Source: Bacillus sp. CH140a_4T (GTDB lineage Bacteria; Bacillota; Bacilli; Bacillales; Bacillaceae_G). Taken from it: a stretch of 64,000 nucleotides of DNA. Location of the stretch: contig NZ_WBPF01000002.1 in NCBI RefSeq assembly GCF_008923725.1, forward strand, positions 27,254-91,253, written 5' to 3'. Under the pieces are notes generated by a model. The model saw only the letters and a program-made list of their open reading frames with translations, was not told where the DNA came from and did not search any database. The position numbers and the translations under genes are program-made. This document shows positions 1 to 7,726 of the stretch, in pieces. The stretch's first letter is position 1; each line of letters starts with the position of its first letter.

Positions 1-1
1 T

Positions 2-160
2 AAAGCGGATGTAACGGTTAAATATGATTATCTTGTAACGGTTGATGGAACAGAACAACAAGAAAAACACACCATGAAATTAAATTTACTATTAGAAGGT
101 GAGAAATGGTTTGTAGAAAATTATGAGTTCCAAATCAATACAGGAATTGAAGGACCATAG
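2..160 (+). CDS. C-terminal end of a possible conjugation protein (5' end outside window)
   Basis: An open frame enters from the left edge and ends at a TAG at 158-160, leaving 52 visible residues. They alternate short beta-strand-like stretches (VTVKYDYLVTV, KLNLLLEGEKWF), as in the last strands of an NTF2-like fold found in TcpC/VirB8-type components of Gram-positive conjugation systems. The family call is weak because only the tail is visible. It is followed closely by small membrane-protein genes on the same strand, which would suit a transfer operon running in from the left. Confidence 0.4.
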   Translation, partial: KADVTVKYDYLVTVDGTEQQEKHTMKLNLLLEGEKWFVENYEFQINTGIEGP

Positions 161-181
161 GGAAAGGAATGAGGGGAGTTG

Positions 182-499
182 GTGAATCAAAATGTGTTGC
201 ATCATATCGGGTATGAAATATTGCAAGAAACGTTTGTATTGATTCGAAATGTATTTTCCTATTCAAACCAAGATGAATCCAGTGTGACATATGTGCGAGA
301 AATTGCGGATGCCTTGCATAATATTCCGCATTCCATTCAGAAACAACATGATAAATTCCTAGAATTTGAGTTCAAACTGTTAGAAGAAACATTAATGCAA
401 ATGGACTTTGGAAAGGTTGCCGCGCAAAACATTCCCTATTTTAAAATGTATGCGGTACGTGTACAGCAATTGTTACAGAAGCGCTATAAAGAGGTGTAA
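182..499 (+). CDS. hypothetical protein, helical, 105 aa
   Basis: I do not recognise this protein. It is soluble, mostly helical and has no signal peptide or membrane segment. The start is a GTG at 182, five bases after GAGGGG; an in-frame TTG at 179 would add one residue. It lies 21 bp after the end of the preceding open frame and 25 bp before the next gene, so it is probably part of the same left-edge operon. That setting suggests a small accessory protein of a transfer region, but nothing in the sequence shows a function. Confidence 0.55.
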   Translation: MNQNVLHHIGYEILQETFVLIRNVFSYSNQDESSVTYVREIADALHNIPHSIQKQHDKFLEFEFKLLEETLMQMDFGKVAAQNIPYFKMYAVRVQQLLQKRYKEV

Positions 500-524
500 T
501 CGAGTGGAAATGGGGCGATAAAAA

Positions 525-821
525 ATGATCGTATTGGGAATTGGGCTGTCAGTTTTGCTGATAGCCTTTTTATTTATCCAGGTATATCCGTTCCAGGAAC
601 AAAAGTTAGAACAGAGAAAATATGATGAATATGGAATCTGGATCATTATTTGTACAGGGGTATGTCTCTATGTTTCGCATCATTTTTTACAGGAAAACAC
701 ATGGCAATGGGGATTAAAAATCATAGGTGCAACTTTTTTTACAGGGTTTTCAATTGGATGTGTTGGAAAACAAAGTATTTATGATTTTCAACACAAAAGG
801 TTTCCATTCCAGAAAAAATGA
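525..821 (+). CDS. small membrane protein, 98 aa
   Basis: Three hydrophobic stretches can be seen: residues about 2-20, about 38-52 and about 64-80. The C-terminus is basic and lysine-rich (KRFPFQKK), which predicts it stays on the cytoplasmic side. No enzyme motif is present. The ATG at 525 has only a weak upstream GGGG. It sits between two other small unknown genes on the same strand, as in the small-membrane-protein runs of Gram-positive conjugation regions. Function unknown. Confidence 0.5.
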   Translation: MIVLGIGLSVLLIAFLFIQVYPFQEQKLEQRKYDEYGIWIIICTGVCLYVSHHFLQENTWQWGLKIIGATFFTGFSIGCVGKQSIYDFQHKRFPFQKK

Positions 822-948
822 CGTTTCAGATTCGTTTGTAATTGATTTTAAAGAAACTGTTAATACATTTGGTATCGAATGAGGTTACGCTCTTTATTCG
901 GTCTTTCAAGTGGCTTAAATGATTTTTTAGAGGGGAAGGGGTGTAGGA

Positions 949-1266
949 ATGCTTTTTTTAAAGGTTATTGCATATATTTTGTTAAGTATAGGAGTTTGTA
1001 CAGTTGTTTTAGCAGGAATAGCCGCTATTGTAAAGAAACAAATGATAATCGCAAATATAAATCTATTATTGGCCATGTATTATTTTTGTTCGGGAAGTCT
1101 TCTGTATTTGTGCACGTTATGGGAAACACAAGATATTTTCCTACAAGCCTTTTTGATTTTAATTGTAGGAATTACGATCATCCGATTAAGAAAAAGCTGG
1201 TATGTACCGCAAATACGTACTCTTCAAAAACTACAAGAAGAAGCGACAAATAAGAATGATCTGTGA
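949..1266 (+). CDS. small membrane protein, 105 aa
   Basis: A predicted integral membrane protein with hydrophobic segments at residues about 2-22, 32-55 and 60-85, followed by a charged tail rich in Lys and Glu. The ATG at 949 follows a purine-rich AGGGGAAGGGG stretch. An overlapping open frame at 879-1253 is a frame shadow of this gene. No recognised domain. Its place after two similar small genes suggests a shared operon. Confidence 0.5.
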   Translation: MLFLKVIAYILLSIGVCTVVLAGIAAIVKKQMIIANINLLLAMYYFCSGSLLYLCTLWETQDIFLQAFLILIVGITIIRLRKSWYVPQIRTLQKLQEEATNKNDL

Positions 1267-1297
1267 GGAAATCCATGAAAAAAGGAGTGGAGAAAAC

Positions 1298-1510
1298 TTG
1301 ATACATCAATATGAATTGAACTTTTCAGTGATGTATAGTGGCAAGGTAACAGGCTCACAATCTACAATTATTCCAGCAAGTTCTTTAGAGGAAGCAAATG
1401 AAAAATTACAATCAGAAGTAAAGCGGCGATTAGGAAAATGCAGTATAAAAGTGAATACGGCAAGTTTATGTGTTTCGGAGGATAGTCGGTATGTAATCGA
1501 ACAAAAATAA
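1298..1510 (+). CDS. hypothetical protein, 70 aa, TTG start
   Basis: The longest frame would start at 1202 inside the previous gene. The better start is the TTG at 1298, ten bases after AAAGGAGTGG, giving a 70-residue soluble protein beginning MIHQYELNF. It shows an alternating strand/helix pattern with the helix SSLEEANEKLQSEVKRRL, and no known motif. It is the last gene before a clear terminator at 1517-1549, so it likely closes the left operon. Confidence 0.5.
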   Translation: MIHQYELNFSVMYSGKVTGSQSTIIPASSLEEANEKLQSEVKRRLGKCSIKVNTASLCVSEDSRYVIEQK

Positions 1511-1516
1511 AAGAGG

Positions 1517-1549
1517 AAAAGTCTTGTTTCTACAGCAAGGCTTTTTTAT
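1517..1549 (+). terminator. rho-independent terminator after the left-edge operon
   Basis: Stem AAAAGTCTTG (1517-1526) pairs with CAAGGCTTTT (1536-1545, one G-T pair) and runs into a T-tract. It lies just after the stop codon at 1510. Confidence 0.75.
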
Positions 1550-1726
1550 TATTTCATGAGCTGATATTGACGTGAAATTTTTTATTGTAAAAGGGTATTA
1601 AGTTGCGGTTTTGAAAGCTGTATAATTTGTTGTTTTTTTGAGAGGTAAGTGTTAAAAAGTGTTGAAATGACAAGGTTTTTCCGTGATACAGGTATATGTA
1701 CTTAAGTTATGCACCCTAAAATAGAC

Positions 1727-1758
1727 TTAAGCACATATATCTAGATATATGTGCTTAA
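1727..1758. repeat. 32-bp perfect palindrome with a partial copy upstream
   Basis: This is a perfect palindrome centred on CTAG, with 14-base half arms of the form TTAAGCACATATAT. A related half (GTATATGTACTTAAG) lies about 25 bp upstream. It sits in the gene-free stretch 1551-2129, which otherwise holds only AT-rich sequence and a TATACTAAA motif near 1941 also seen near 52375. It is not followed by a T-run, so it looks like a protein-binding or recombination site rather than a terminator. Confidence 0.6.
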
Positions 1759-2129
1759 AGGTATGTGGCTATTATTATGTGAAAGTTGGAGAGTGATTTT
1801 AAAAAATAGCGCACAAAGTCCTTTTGTTTGGATAAGAAATGAAGCAAAATGGTGCTTTGAATCATTGGATTGGATAGAAATTTAAGTGTATTGGACAATA
1901 TTTTATGAATGTATGTATTGGAATTTTTGTTGGTATTTTGTATACTAAACGTGAGTTTTTCTTACAGTAGGCAATCTTTCAGTTTCTATGAAACGCAACT
2001 AATCTGTTAATTATGTATGGTGTCAAACAAGCTCTTATGTCAATGGATATAAGAGCTTGTTTGCATGTGTATCCCTCTTTTATGTACAATGAAAGAAAAA
2101 CATCTTATGAGATGGGGAGAGGAAAACCC

Positions 2130-3008
2130 ATGTCCAATCAACAATTAGTGAATTTACGCATTGATTTTGCTTTTAAACAATTATTTGGCACAAGTGGAAA
2201 TGAAGATATTCTGATTGCTTTTTTAAATGCTCTGTTACAAGATTCTTTAGAATCCCCTATTGTTTCCTTACAATTAGAAGACCCACACTTGCACCGGGAA
2301 CATGAAGAGGACAAATTATCGATTTTAGATATTTCTGCAACATTAGATACGGGAACAAAGGTAAATATAGAAATTCAGCTCAATAATAATCATGATATGA
2401 TTAAGAGGAGTTTATATTATTGGGGAAGGCTATACACATCCCAACTACAAAAAGGAATGCCATATAGTTCTCTTCATAAAACAATTACCATTAATTTATT
2501 AAATTTTGTGATGTTTTCAGAATATGAAGCATTCCATACAACAGGAGTCTTATGGAATCAACAACAACAGAAGGTATTAAGTAGTGATATCGAAGTTCAC
2601 ATCGTAGAGATTCCAAAACTCATGCAACAGTGGCGAAATGAACAAGTAAATCCCTGGGAAGATTCATTTGTTCGTTGGTTGTTATTACTTCCAGCGAATG
2701 AGGATGAACAATTAACCCAAACATTGGAGGATATTGCGATGAACCAAGACCCAATTTTACAAAAAGCGATGAATAAATGGGAACGTATGAGTCAAGATTC
2801 TTCTTTCAGACAAGCATATGAAGCAAGGGAAAAAGCGTTGATGGATGAAGCTGCAAAGTTTGCCCATGCTCGCAATGAAGGAATTCAAGAAGGAAAAATA
2901 CAAATGATTAAAGGTATGCATGAACTTGGCGTACCAATTGAAACGATTGCAAAAGCAAGTAAATTAAGTATAGAAGAAGTTCAACATATTTTAAGTAGAA
3001 ATTCATAA
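2130..3008 (+). CDS. Rpn-family PD-(D/E)XK recombination-promoting nuclease / putative transposase
   Basis: The 292-aa protein starts at ATG 2130 after GGGGAGAGG; a longer frame from 2013 lacks a good ribosome-binding site. The PDDEXK_2-type core is readable: Asp67 in SILD, then Glu81 and Gln83 in IEIQ, the D-ExQ arrangement of Rpn nucleases. The N-terminal FAFKQLFG motif is also typical. The C-terminal third carries an EGIQEGKIQMIKGMHELG linker and a small helical tail (ETIAKASKLSIEEVQHIL). Family members are DNA endonucleases that promote RecA-independent recombination. A close relative lies at 45214-46140 and a broken 3' copy directly downstream. Confidence 0.85.
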   Translation: MSNQQLVNLRIDFAFKQLFGTSGNEDILIAFLNALLQDSLESPIVSLQLEDPHLHREHEEDKLSILDISATLDTGTKVNIEIQLNNNHDMIKRSLYYWGRLYTSQLQKGMPYSSLHKTITINLLNFVMFSEYEAFHTTGVLWNQQQQKVLSSDIEVHIVEIPKLMQQWRNEQVNPWEDSFVRWLLLLPANEDEQLTQTLEDIAMNQDPILQKAMNKWERMSQDSSFRQAYEAREKALMDEAAKFAHARNEGIQEGKIQMIKGMHELGVPIETIAKASKLSIEEVQHILSRNS

Positions 3009-3010
3009 TA

Positions 3011-3059
3011 AACAACTAAGAAAACAGGTTGAATTTTTTAATCTGTTTTCTTAGTTGTT
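3011..3059 (+). terminator. terminator after the first rpn gene
   Basis: A 17-bp near-perfect stem (AACAACTAAGAAAACAG at 3011-3027 with its complement at 3043-3059) and a 15-base AT-rich loop follow the stop codon. The T-tract lies within the stem, so it may act on both strands. Confidence 0.65.
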
Positions 3060-3067
3060 GAAATTTA

Positions 3068-3419
3068 TCGGTTCATTCTTTGGTTATTATTACTTTCAGG
3101 GATTGAAGATGAATAATTAATCCAAACATTGGAGGATATTGCGATGAACCAAGACCCAATTTTACAAAAGGCACTGAATAAATGGGAACGTATGAGTCAA
3201 GATTCTTCTTTCCGACAAGCGTATGAAGCAAGGGAAAAAGCGTTGATGGATGAAGCCGCAAAGTTTGCTTATGCAGAACAAAAAGGGATTGAAAAGGGGA
3301 TTGAAAAAGGAAAAATGCAGCTTATTCGTGGTATGCACAAAAACGGAATGCCAATAGAAGATATTGCAAAGTTTACAAATTTACACATAGAAGAAATACG
3401 AAATATTTTACAATCCTAA
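3068..3419 (+). pseudogene. broken 3' duplicate of the adjacent rpn gene
   Basis: This stretch repeats the last third of the rpn gene at 2130-3008. The first part carries an in-frame TAA just before CCAAACATTGG (at about 3117). An open frame from 3129 encodes 96 residues nearly identical to the parent through AKFA. After that the copy differs: it has a repeated GIEKGIEKGK segment and the tail MHKNGMPIEDIAKFTNLHIEEI, closer to the tail of the rpn gene at 45214. It looks like a remnant left by recombination between rpn genes, or an alternative C-terminal cassette. Translation from ATG 3129 or 3144 cannot be excluded. Confidence 0.7.
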
Positions 3420-3425
3420 ATGATT

Positions 3426-3464
3426 AAAAAATAACACCTACAGTATTTGTAGGTGTTATTTTTT
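3426..3464 (+). terminator. terminator after the rpn remnant
   Basis: The stem AAAATAACACCTACA pairs with TGTAGGTGTTATTTT around a five-base loop (GTATT) and ends in T-rich sequence. Confidence 0.75.
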
Positions 3465-3636
3465 AATGGCCACCGCCACCAAATTCGTAATGATAGCGGA
3501 TATTCATATGGATATGCTTTCTTCAACCACACATTTTTTACATTTTAAACAACTTTGCAACAGAACCTTCTGATTCATCTTGAATTAATTTAACTTTAAC
3601 TAGCTGTTTGTAGAAAATTTCTTTACCTTATGATTG

Positions 3637-3671
3637 GACTTTGTAAAATAGCTCTCATATTTTACAAAGTC
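3637..3671 (-). terminator. hairpin downstream of the putative replication gene
   Basis: Stem GACTTTGTAAAATA / TATTTTACAAAGTC with a seven-base loop, just beyond the TAA of the minus-strand gene ending at 3678. No strong T-run follows on either strand, so it may protect the 3' end or terminate weakly. Confidence 0.5.
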
Positions 3672-3677
3672 TATTCA

Positions 3678-4520
3678 TTATGAAGCTATCCAATCATAAA
3701 ACGGAACTTTCCCTGTATATTCATGCTCTGAAAGTGTACGAGTGATTATACTTCTATCTAGCTTGTCTTCTTGTAATTGTTTTTTCGCATTTTCTTTTAT
3801 TCTACGAATCTCTAACTCTTCAATTTTATTAACTAACGCCGTGATTAAATAGTCCCTAAAATTAGAGATTTTCCCTTGGTTGTATTTATCCATAACTTTT
3901 TTTAATACAGCTGTAAAGCTTCGATCTGTTAAATCATCTTTTGTAGCTTCTCTAAGAGTATTAACGATTAAATTTATTTGTTCTTCGGTTAGAGAAGAGA
4001 AACTTCGCTTATCATCATCAAATTTTGCTATATCATTTATAAATATATTGGTATTTTCTTTTTTAGTATTTTTTCGTTGGTATTTTATATTGTACTGAAA
4101 ATCCGAATTCGGGTTTTCCACATTCGGATTTTCAGTAAGTGGATTACCGAACGCCACCTCAACTACATATCCTTTAAACATTTGTTCTTGGATTGTTTCA
4201 TTTAACATTTCAGCAACGTCTTCTTTTATTTGTCCATAAATGTAGATTTGTTCTTTATATTTCCCTTTTTCTAATACTTTAACGCGAGCAACGTATTTGT
4301 TATGTATTAACTCTTTAAGTGCACTATAGTGTGCATCACGTCCATTTTTTGAGCGCTTAATAATATCAGGCATGGTAACCTTCCAATATCCGTTACGATG
4401 TGAACAAAACTGAATAAGAAGATATTTTGCCATTCCTGTTAGGTTACAATCGTCAAGTAATGCGTTCTCTACAACGCTATGTCCGCGTTTTCGCGCATGT
4501 TTAAATATATCATTTGCCAT
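3678..4520 (-). CDS. putative plasmid replication initiator (winged-helix, DnaD-like)
   Basis: The ATG at 4520 is preceded by TTGGAGGA, giving 280 aa that begin MANDIFKHARKRG; a longer frame to 4568 has no better signal. Residues about 20-100 read as a winged-helix domain (LTGMAKYLLIQFCSHRNGYW, then MPDIIKRSKNGRDAHYSALKELI), as in initiators and DnaD-like proteins of Bacillus phages and plasmids. The middle is low-complexity (residues 135-170). The C-terminal 110 residues form a charged helical region (LTEEQINLIVNTLREA, then NFRDYLITALVNKIEELEIRR) resembling DnaD C-terminal segments. The upstream stretch has an inverted repeat and an AT-rich tract, which suits an origin. It could instead be a phage-type replication protein without an origin here. 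Confidence 0.45.
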   Translation of the reverse strand: MANDIFKHARKRGHSVVENALLDDCNLTGMAKYLLIQFCSHRNGYWKVTMPDIIKRSKNGRDAHYSALKELIHNKYVARVKVLEKGKYKEQIYIYGQIKEDVAEMLNETIQEQMFKGYVVEVAFGNPLTENPNVENPNSDFQYNIKYQRKNTKKENTNIFINDIAKFDDDKRSFSSLTEEQINLIVNTLREATKDDLTDRSFTAVLKKVMDKYNQGKISNFRDYLITALVNKIEELEIRRIKENAKKQLQEDKLDRSIITRTLSEHEYTGKVPFYDWIAS

Positions 4521-4593
4521 AATAAAAAATCCTCCAATTTTCATCCCGACAAAAATTGGACATGACAAAATAGAGAATTCGTATTTACGTTTT

Positions 4594-4632
4594 TTTTTAG
4601 TTATGATAATATTTAAGTATCATAACTAAAAA
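4594..4632. repeat. 15-bp inverted repeat upstream of the putative initiator gene
   Basis: TTTTTAGTTATGATA at 4594-4608 is repeated in inverse at 4618-4632 with a nine-base spacer. It lies 70-110 bp upstream of the initiator-like gene, in the promoter region. Candidate operator, copy-control site or initiator-binding site. Confidence 0.55.
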
Positions 4633-4695
4633 TTGTATTTACAAATCCTCTGTTTCCGGTTTTTAAATAGTATCGGTCGCCAAACTGTCAACTAT

Positions 4696-4724
4696 CTAAA
4701 AACTTCCGTCGGGGGGTTTTTTTA
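4696..4724. terminator. possible bidirectional terminator in 4521-5030
   Basis: CTAAAAACTTCC pairs with GGGGGGTTTTTTTAG across GTC, using G-T pairs, and has T-tracts on both strands. Apart from this and the inverted repeat at 4594, the gene-free stretch 4521-5030 is AT-rich and shows nothing else I can support. Confidence 0.5.
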
Positions 4725-5030
4725 GTTTATTTAAAAATATTTGTTTAAAAGTTCTCGTTTCTATCCTTCATCTTAGCAGATTACTGACGAAAAATGAAGA
4801 ATCAAGAAGAAAAATATGGAAGAATAGTATAATCCTCCTTTCTATATGTTTTAGTTTTAATCCAGTTTTAATTAATATATATTGCTTCTATAAATAAAGA
4901 AGTATGGTTTTTTTCGTACAGCCCAACAAAGTATTCTATGAATAGAAACGGTACATAGCATTAAAATAGGATAACTGTCTTTACGAGACAAATCTATCTA
5001 AAATCAAATGCAGTCCATTCATTAACCTTG

Positions 5031-6425
5031 TTAATGTTTGAATGTAATGATGAAACAAGTTCCTTTCCCTTCTTCACTTTTAATATCGATATATCCGTCA
5101 TGGGATATGATGATTTGTTTTGCGATGGCTAAACCTAATCCAGAACCTTCTATATTCTTTGTATTACTTCCTCTAAAATAACGCTCAAATACTTGCTCTA
5201 ATTCTTTTTTTGGTATGCCTGGTCCATTATCTTCAATTATAATTTTTGTGGTTTTTTTAGTGTTACATATCTTTACTGTAATATGTGTTCCTTCAGGAGT
5301 ATGAACTATAGAATTCATCATGATATTATTTATTGCTCTTGTTAATAGTATTTCATCGACTTTTAAAATAATATTCTGTTGATTTGTAGAGAAATCAAAT
5401 GTTTTTCTTTTATAAGACGGGTTGTTAAGACAGGTAATAACTAACTCTCTAACTATCCCTACAATATCTTTATCTTTTTTTTCTAAAGGGATTGTAGCAT
5501 TTTTCAATTGATAGGTGAGTCTTAAATCGCCTATCAGTTGTTCTATGTATAGGGCTTTCTTTTTAATTACCGCTACATATTCTTTTCGTTCCTCTATAGT
5601 AAAATTATATTGGTCATCAGTAAGCAGTTCACTGTAGCCTTTAATAGAAGATAAAGGGGTTTTTAAATCATGAGTAAGATTAGTAATCCATTCTTGTCTC
5701 ATGATTTCTAGACGTGATCGGTCATTCTCTACATTTTTTAGTTTTATAGCTAACTTATTTAAAATTGTAAATACATCTTTAAATAGGCCCTTATTTACAT
5801 CTTTTTGCGTATATAACCCATTAAATAAATTTGTAATGTTATGAATGAGAACCAATACAGGTTTTGCAAAATACCTAGCGATAAAATACGAAAAAATTAA
5901 TAAGCATAATAATGCAGAACCTATTGAAATTAAAATACCATAAGGATAAAAACTAAGGACATTATCCAAATTTAAATAAATCATATATCGAGACACTTTG
6001 TTAGAAGGAAATGCTATTAAGTAACTCCACTTCTTATCTTCTATTTCAACTTCACTAATAAAATAGGTATATCCGTCTACCGCATACTTATATAACATAG
6101 CAATATCTTTTGCATTGTAGTGTTGTTTAGATTTATTGGGTGCATACATATCACGAACAACATTGCCATTTGAATCTATAATTTGAAGCCAAGCGTTGTT
6201 CGCATTTAAAATATTCTTTCCCTCATTAGTTATAGAAATATCTTGATTATCTAGATTTAAATATTTTCCAAATTCTAATGCAATGTTTTCTGGAGTAGAT
6301 TGTTTGTAATTATTTGAACCTTGACTAAACACAAAATAAGTAGCAATTATGAATTGGACAATAAATAAAATGAAAATTAGACTTATAATTGAAGCTCCGT
6401 ATAATAATGTGATTTTCAATTTCAT
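5031..6425 (-). CDS. sensor histidine kinase of the lanthipeptide locus (LanK-type)
   Basis: A 464-aa membrane kinase. Hydrophobic segments at residues 8-33 and 162-184 enclose an outside domain of about 125 residues. A linker leads to the H-box, with His252 in NLTHDLKTPLSSIKGY. The ATPase domain has the N-box (LLTRAINNIMMNS), G1 (EDNGPGIPKKE), F-box (FERYF) and G2 (GSGLGLAIAKQI) motifs. Its ATG overlaps the regulator stop by four bases (ATGA), so the two are translationally coupled. The position divergent from lanA suggests it senses the mature lanthipeptide or cell-envelope stress. Domain layout is that of OmpR-partner kinases, as for NisK and SpaK. Confidence 0.85.
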   Translation of the reverse strand: MKLKITLLYGASIISLIFILFIVQFIIATYFVFSQGSNNYKQSTPENIALEFGKYLNLDNQDISITNEGKNILNANNAWLQIIDSNGNVVRDMYAPNKSKQHYNAKDIAMLYKYAVDGYTYFISEVEIEDKKWSYLIAFPSNKVSRYMIYLNLDNVLSFYPYGILISIGSALLCLLIFSYFIARYFAKPVLVLIHNITNLFNGLYTQKDVNKGLFKDVFTILNKLAIKLKNVENDRSRLEIMRQEWITNLTHDLKTPLSSIKGYSELLTDDQYNFTIEERKEYVAVIKKKALYIEQLIGDLRLTYQLKNATIPLEKKDKDIVGIVRELVITCLNNPSYKRKTFDFSTNQQNIILKVDEILLTRAINNIMMNSIVHTPEGTHITVKICNTKKTTKIIIEDNGPGIPKKELEQVFERYFRGSNTKNIEGSGLGLAIAKQIIISHDGYIDIKSEEGKGTCFIITFKH

Positions 6426-7159
6426 TCTACGTTACCCTCGATGCTCATCTTATATCCTAGTCCCCTAACATTGAGAATATATTTTGGATTAGAAGGATTG
6501 TCTTCTAATTTTTCCCTCAAATGCCTAATATGGACCATAATAACATTTTCACAACCAGTACATTCTTCATTCCAAACGCTCTTGTAAAGTTGCGGGAGAC
6601 TAAATACCTGATTGGGATTCTTGATAAGGTATAAAAGAAGATAGAATTCTTTTGCTGTTAAAGAGATAGGTATATTGTTTTTTAAAACAGTACCTTTTTT
6701 TTCATTTAAAACAACATCTCCAAAATTATACAAACCTTTATCTGTGTTTTTTTCTTCCTGATGGTGATACTGTTCTCGGCGGAAAAATGCTTTCATTTTA
6801 AATGCAACTTCTTTCGGACTAAAGGGTTTGGTAATGTAATCGTCCCCTCCGAGACTTAATCCAATTAAACGGTCCGAGTCTTCTTCTTTAGCAGATAAAA
6901 AGAAGATAGGTGCCAATGTGATATTTCTTAGTTGTTGGCATACGCTAAAACCATCAATATCAGGTAGCATTATGTCTAATATAATTAAATCGTAATCAAC
7001 TTCTCTACACATCTGTATTCCTTTTTTTCCTAATGAAGCCTTATCAATATGATAAAACCCTTCTTTTCTAAGGACAATTTCTAATATCTTTAGAATTTCC
7101 TCTTCATCATCAATTAATAATATTTTTTTAGATTTTAAATATTTAGGATCAATAAACAA
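6422..7159 (-). CDS. OmpR-family response regulator of the lanthipeptide locus (LanR-type)
   Basis: The receiver domain has an acidic DDEEE pocket, the phospho-acceptor Asp in LIILDIMLPDIDG and Lys in YITKPFSPKE. The C-terminal winged-helix ends with the usual VRGLGYKM. The longest frame starts at a GTG at 7168 directly abutting the GAGAAGG ribosome-binding site. The TTG at 7159 has an eight-base spacing and is preferred, giving 245 aa. It is cotranscribed with the kinase. Likely targets are the lanA promoter (10-bp repeats at 7311-7370) and possibly the lanFEG promoter (dyad at 15822-15855). Confidence 0.85.
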   Translation of the reverse strand: MFIDPKYLKSKKILLIDDEEEILKILEIVLRKEGFYHIDKASLGKKGIQMCREVDYDLIILDIMLPDIDGFSVCQQLRNITLAPIFFLSAKEEDSDRLIGLSLGGDDYITKPFSPKEVAFKMKAFFRREQYHHQEEKNTDKGLYNFGDVVLNEKKGTVLKNNIPISLTAKEFYLLLYLIKNPNQVFSLPQLYKSVWNEECTGCENVIMVHIRHLREKLEDNPSNPKYILNVRGLGYKMSIEGNVE

Positions 7160-7310
7160 GTTCTTCACCTTCTCAATATTTATTCGTAAGTTTCTTTTTT
7201 GAATTTCTCACAATGTGAAAACCAACATATTCCAATATAATTTTAAAGTAATAGTATCCATATATTCAAGTTTTCATTGTTTTGGGTTATATTGGGATTC
7301 CCTTTTAATT

Positions 7311-7370
7311 CAATAAAAAGTAATAAAAAGTAATAAAAAGTAATAAAAAGTAATAAAAAGTAATAAAAAG
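7311..7370. repeat. six tandem 10-bp repeats upstream of lanA
   Basis: One CAATAAAAAG followed by five exact TAATAAAAAG units. The 10-bp unit is close to one helical turn, so all A-tracts lie on one face of the helix. The array ends 22 bp upstream of the -35 box of lanA. It probably bends the DNA, binds the LanR-type regulator as direct repeats, or acts as an UP element. Copy number may vary by slippage. Confidence 0.9.
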
Positions 7371-7392
7371 TATATTTTTTCAAAATAAAGGG

Positions 7393-7421
7393 TTTACATT
7401 ACCATAAATTAGTATTATACT
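7393..7421 (+). promoter_or_regulatory. sigma-A-type promoter of lanA
   Basis: TTTACA (7393-7398) and TATACT (7416-7421) are separated by 17 bp. The transcript would start about 35 bp before the lanA ATG, which has the ribosome-binding site AAGGGTGA five bases upstream. Confidence 0.7.
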
Positions 7422-7465
7422 TTGAAATGTGATATCGCAAAATCTAAATAATAAGGGTGATAAAT

Positions 7466-7624
7466 ATGGAAAAGAATTTTGAGCTAAAAGCTTTAGAAGC
7501 AATTAATGATTTAACAGATGCAGAATTAGAAAACGTAGTAGGCGCAGACAAAGGTCAATTCGACACAATTTCTCATGAGTGTCATTGGAATACATGGCAA
7601 TTCCTGTTCACTTGCTGCAGCTAA
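7466..7624 (+). CDS. lanA: lacticin 481-group class II lanthipeptide precursor (LanA)
   Basis: A 52-aa precursor too short for routine ORF calling. The leader has the class II pattern LTDAELENVVGA, ending in a GA double-glycine-type site at residue 27. The predicted core of 25 residues is DKGQF DTISHECHWN TWQFLFTCCS, a clear match to the lacticin 481 / nukacin / streptococcin A-FF22 group (shared TISHEC and FTCCS). By analogy with lacticin 481 I predict rings Thr7-Cys12, Ser9-Cys23 and Thr16-Cys24 in core numbering, and Dhb at Thr22. Thr16 replaces the Ser used in lacticin 481, giving a methyllanthionine there. The product should bind lipid II and inhibit Gram-positive bacteria. Modified by LanM and cut and exported by LanT, both downstream. 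Confidence 0.95.
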   Translation: MEKNFELKALEAINDLTDAELENVVGADKGQFDTISHECHWNTWQFLFTCCS

Positions 7625-7629
7625 GCTGA

Positions 7630-7679
7630 ATCTACAAGAAAAGAACGCTCTTATTGAAGGGCGTTCTTTTCTTGTAGAT
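7630..7679 (+). terminator. 19-bp hairpin between lanA and lanM (attenuating terminator)
   Basis: ATCTACAAGAAAAGAACGC (7630-7648) is perfectly complementary to 7661-7679 across a 12-base loop. The T-rich 3' arm gives a shorter stem plus T-tract, so it probably lets some transcription through. This would give much precursor and little LanM, the usual stoichiometry in lan operons. Confidence 0.8.
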
Positions 7680-7726
7680 TAATTAAAAAATATAAATTAC
7701 TAATTATATAGAGTGGGGGATATCAT

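Noticed and set aside
879-1253. 124-aa open frame
   Set aside because: Frame shadow of the membrane-protein gene at 949-1266; composition and start are poor.
2013-2129. Extended N-terminus of the first rpn gene
   Set aside because: The homologue at 45214 starts at the equivalent of ATG 2130, which also has the better ribosome-binding site.
7311-7370. Tandem repeats as a possible CRISPR array
   Set aside because: Units are 10 bp, directly adjacent, with no spacers and no cas genes.
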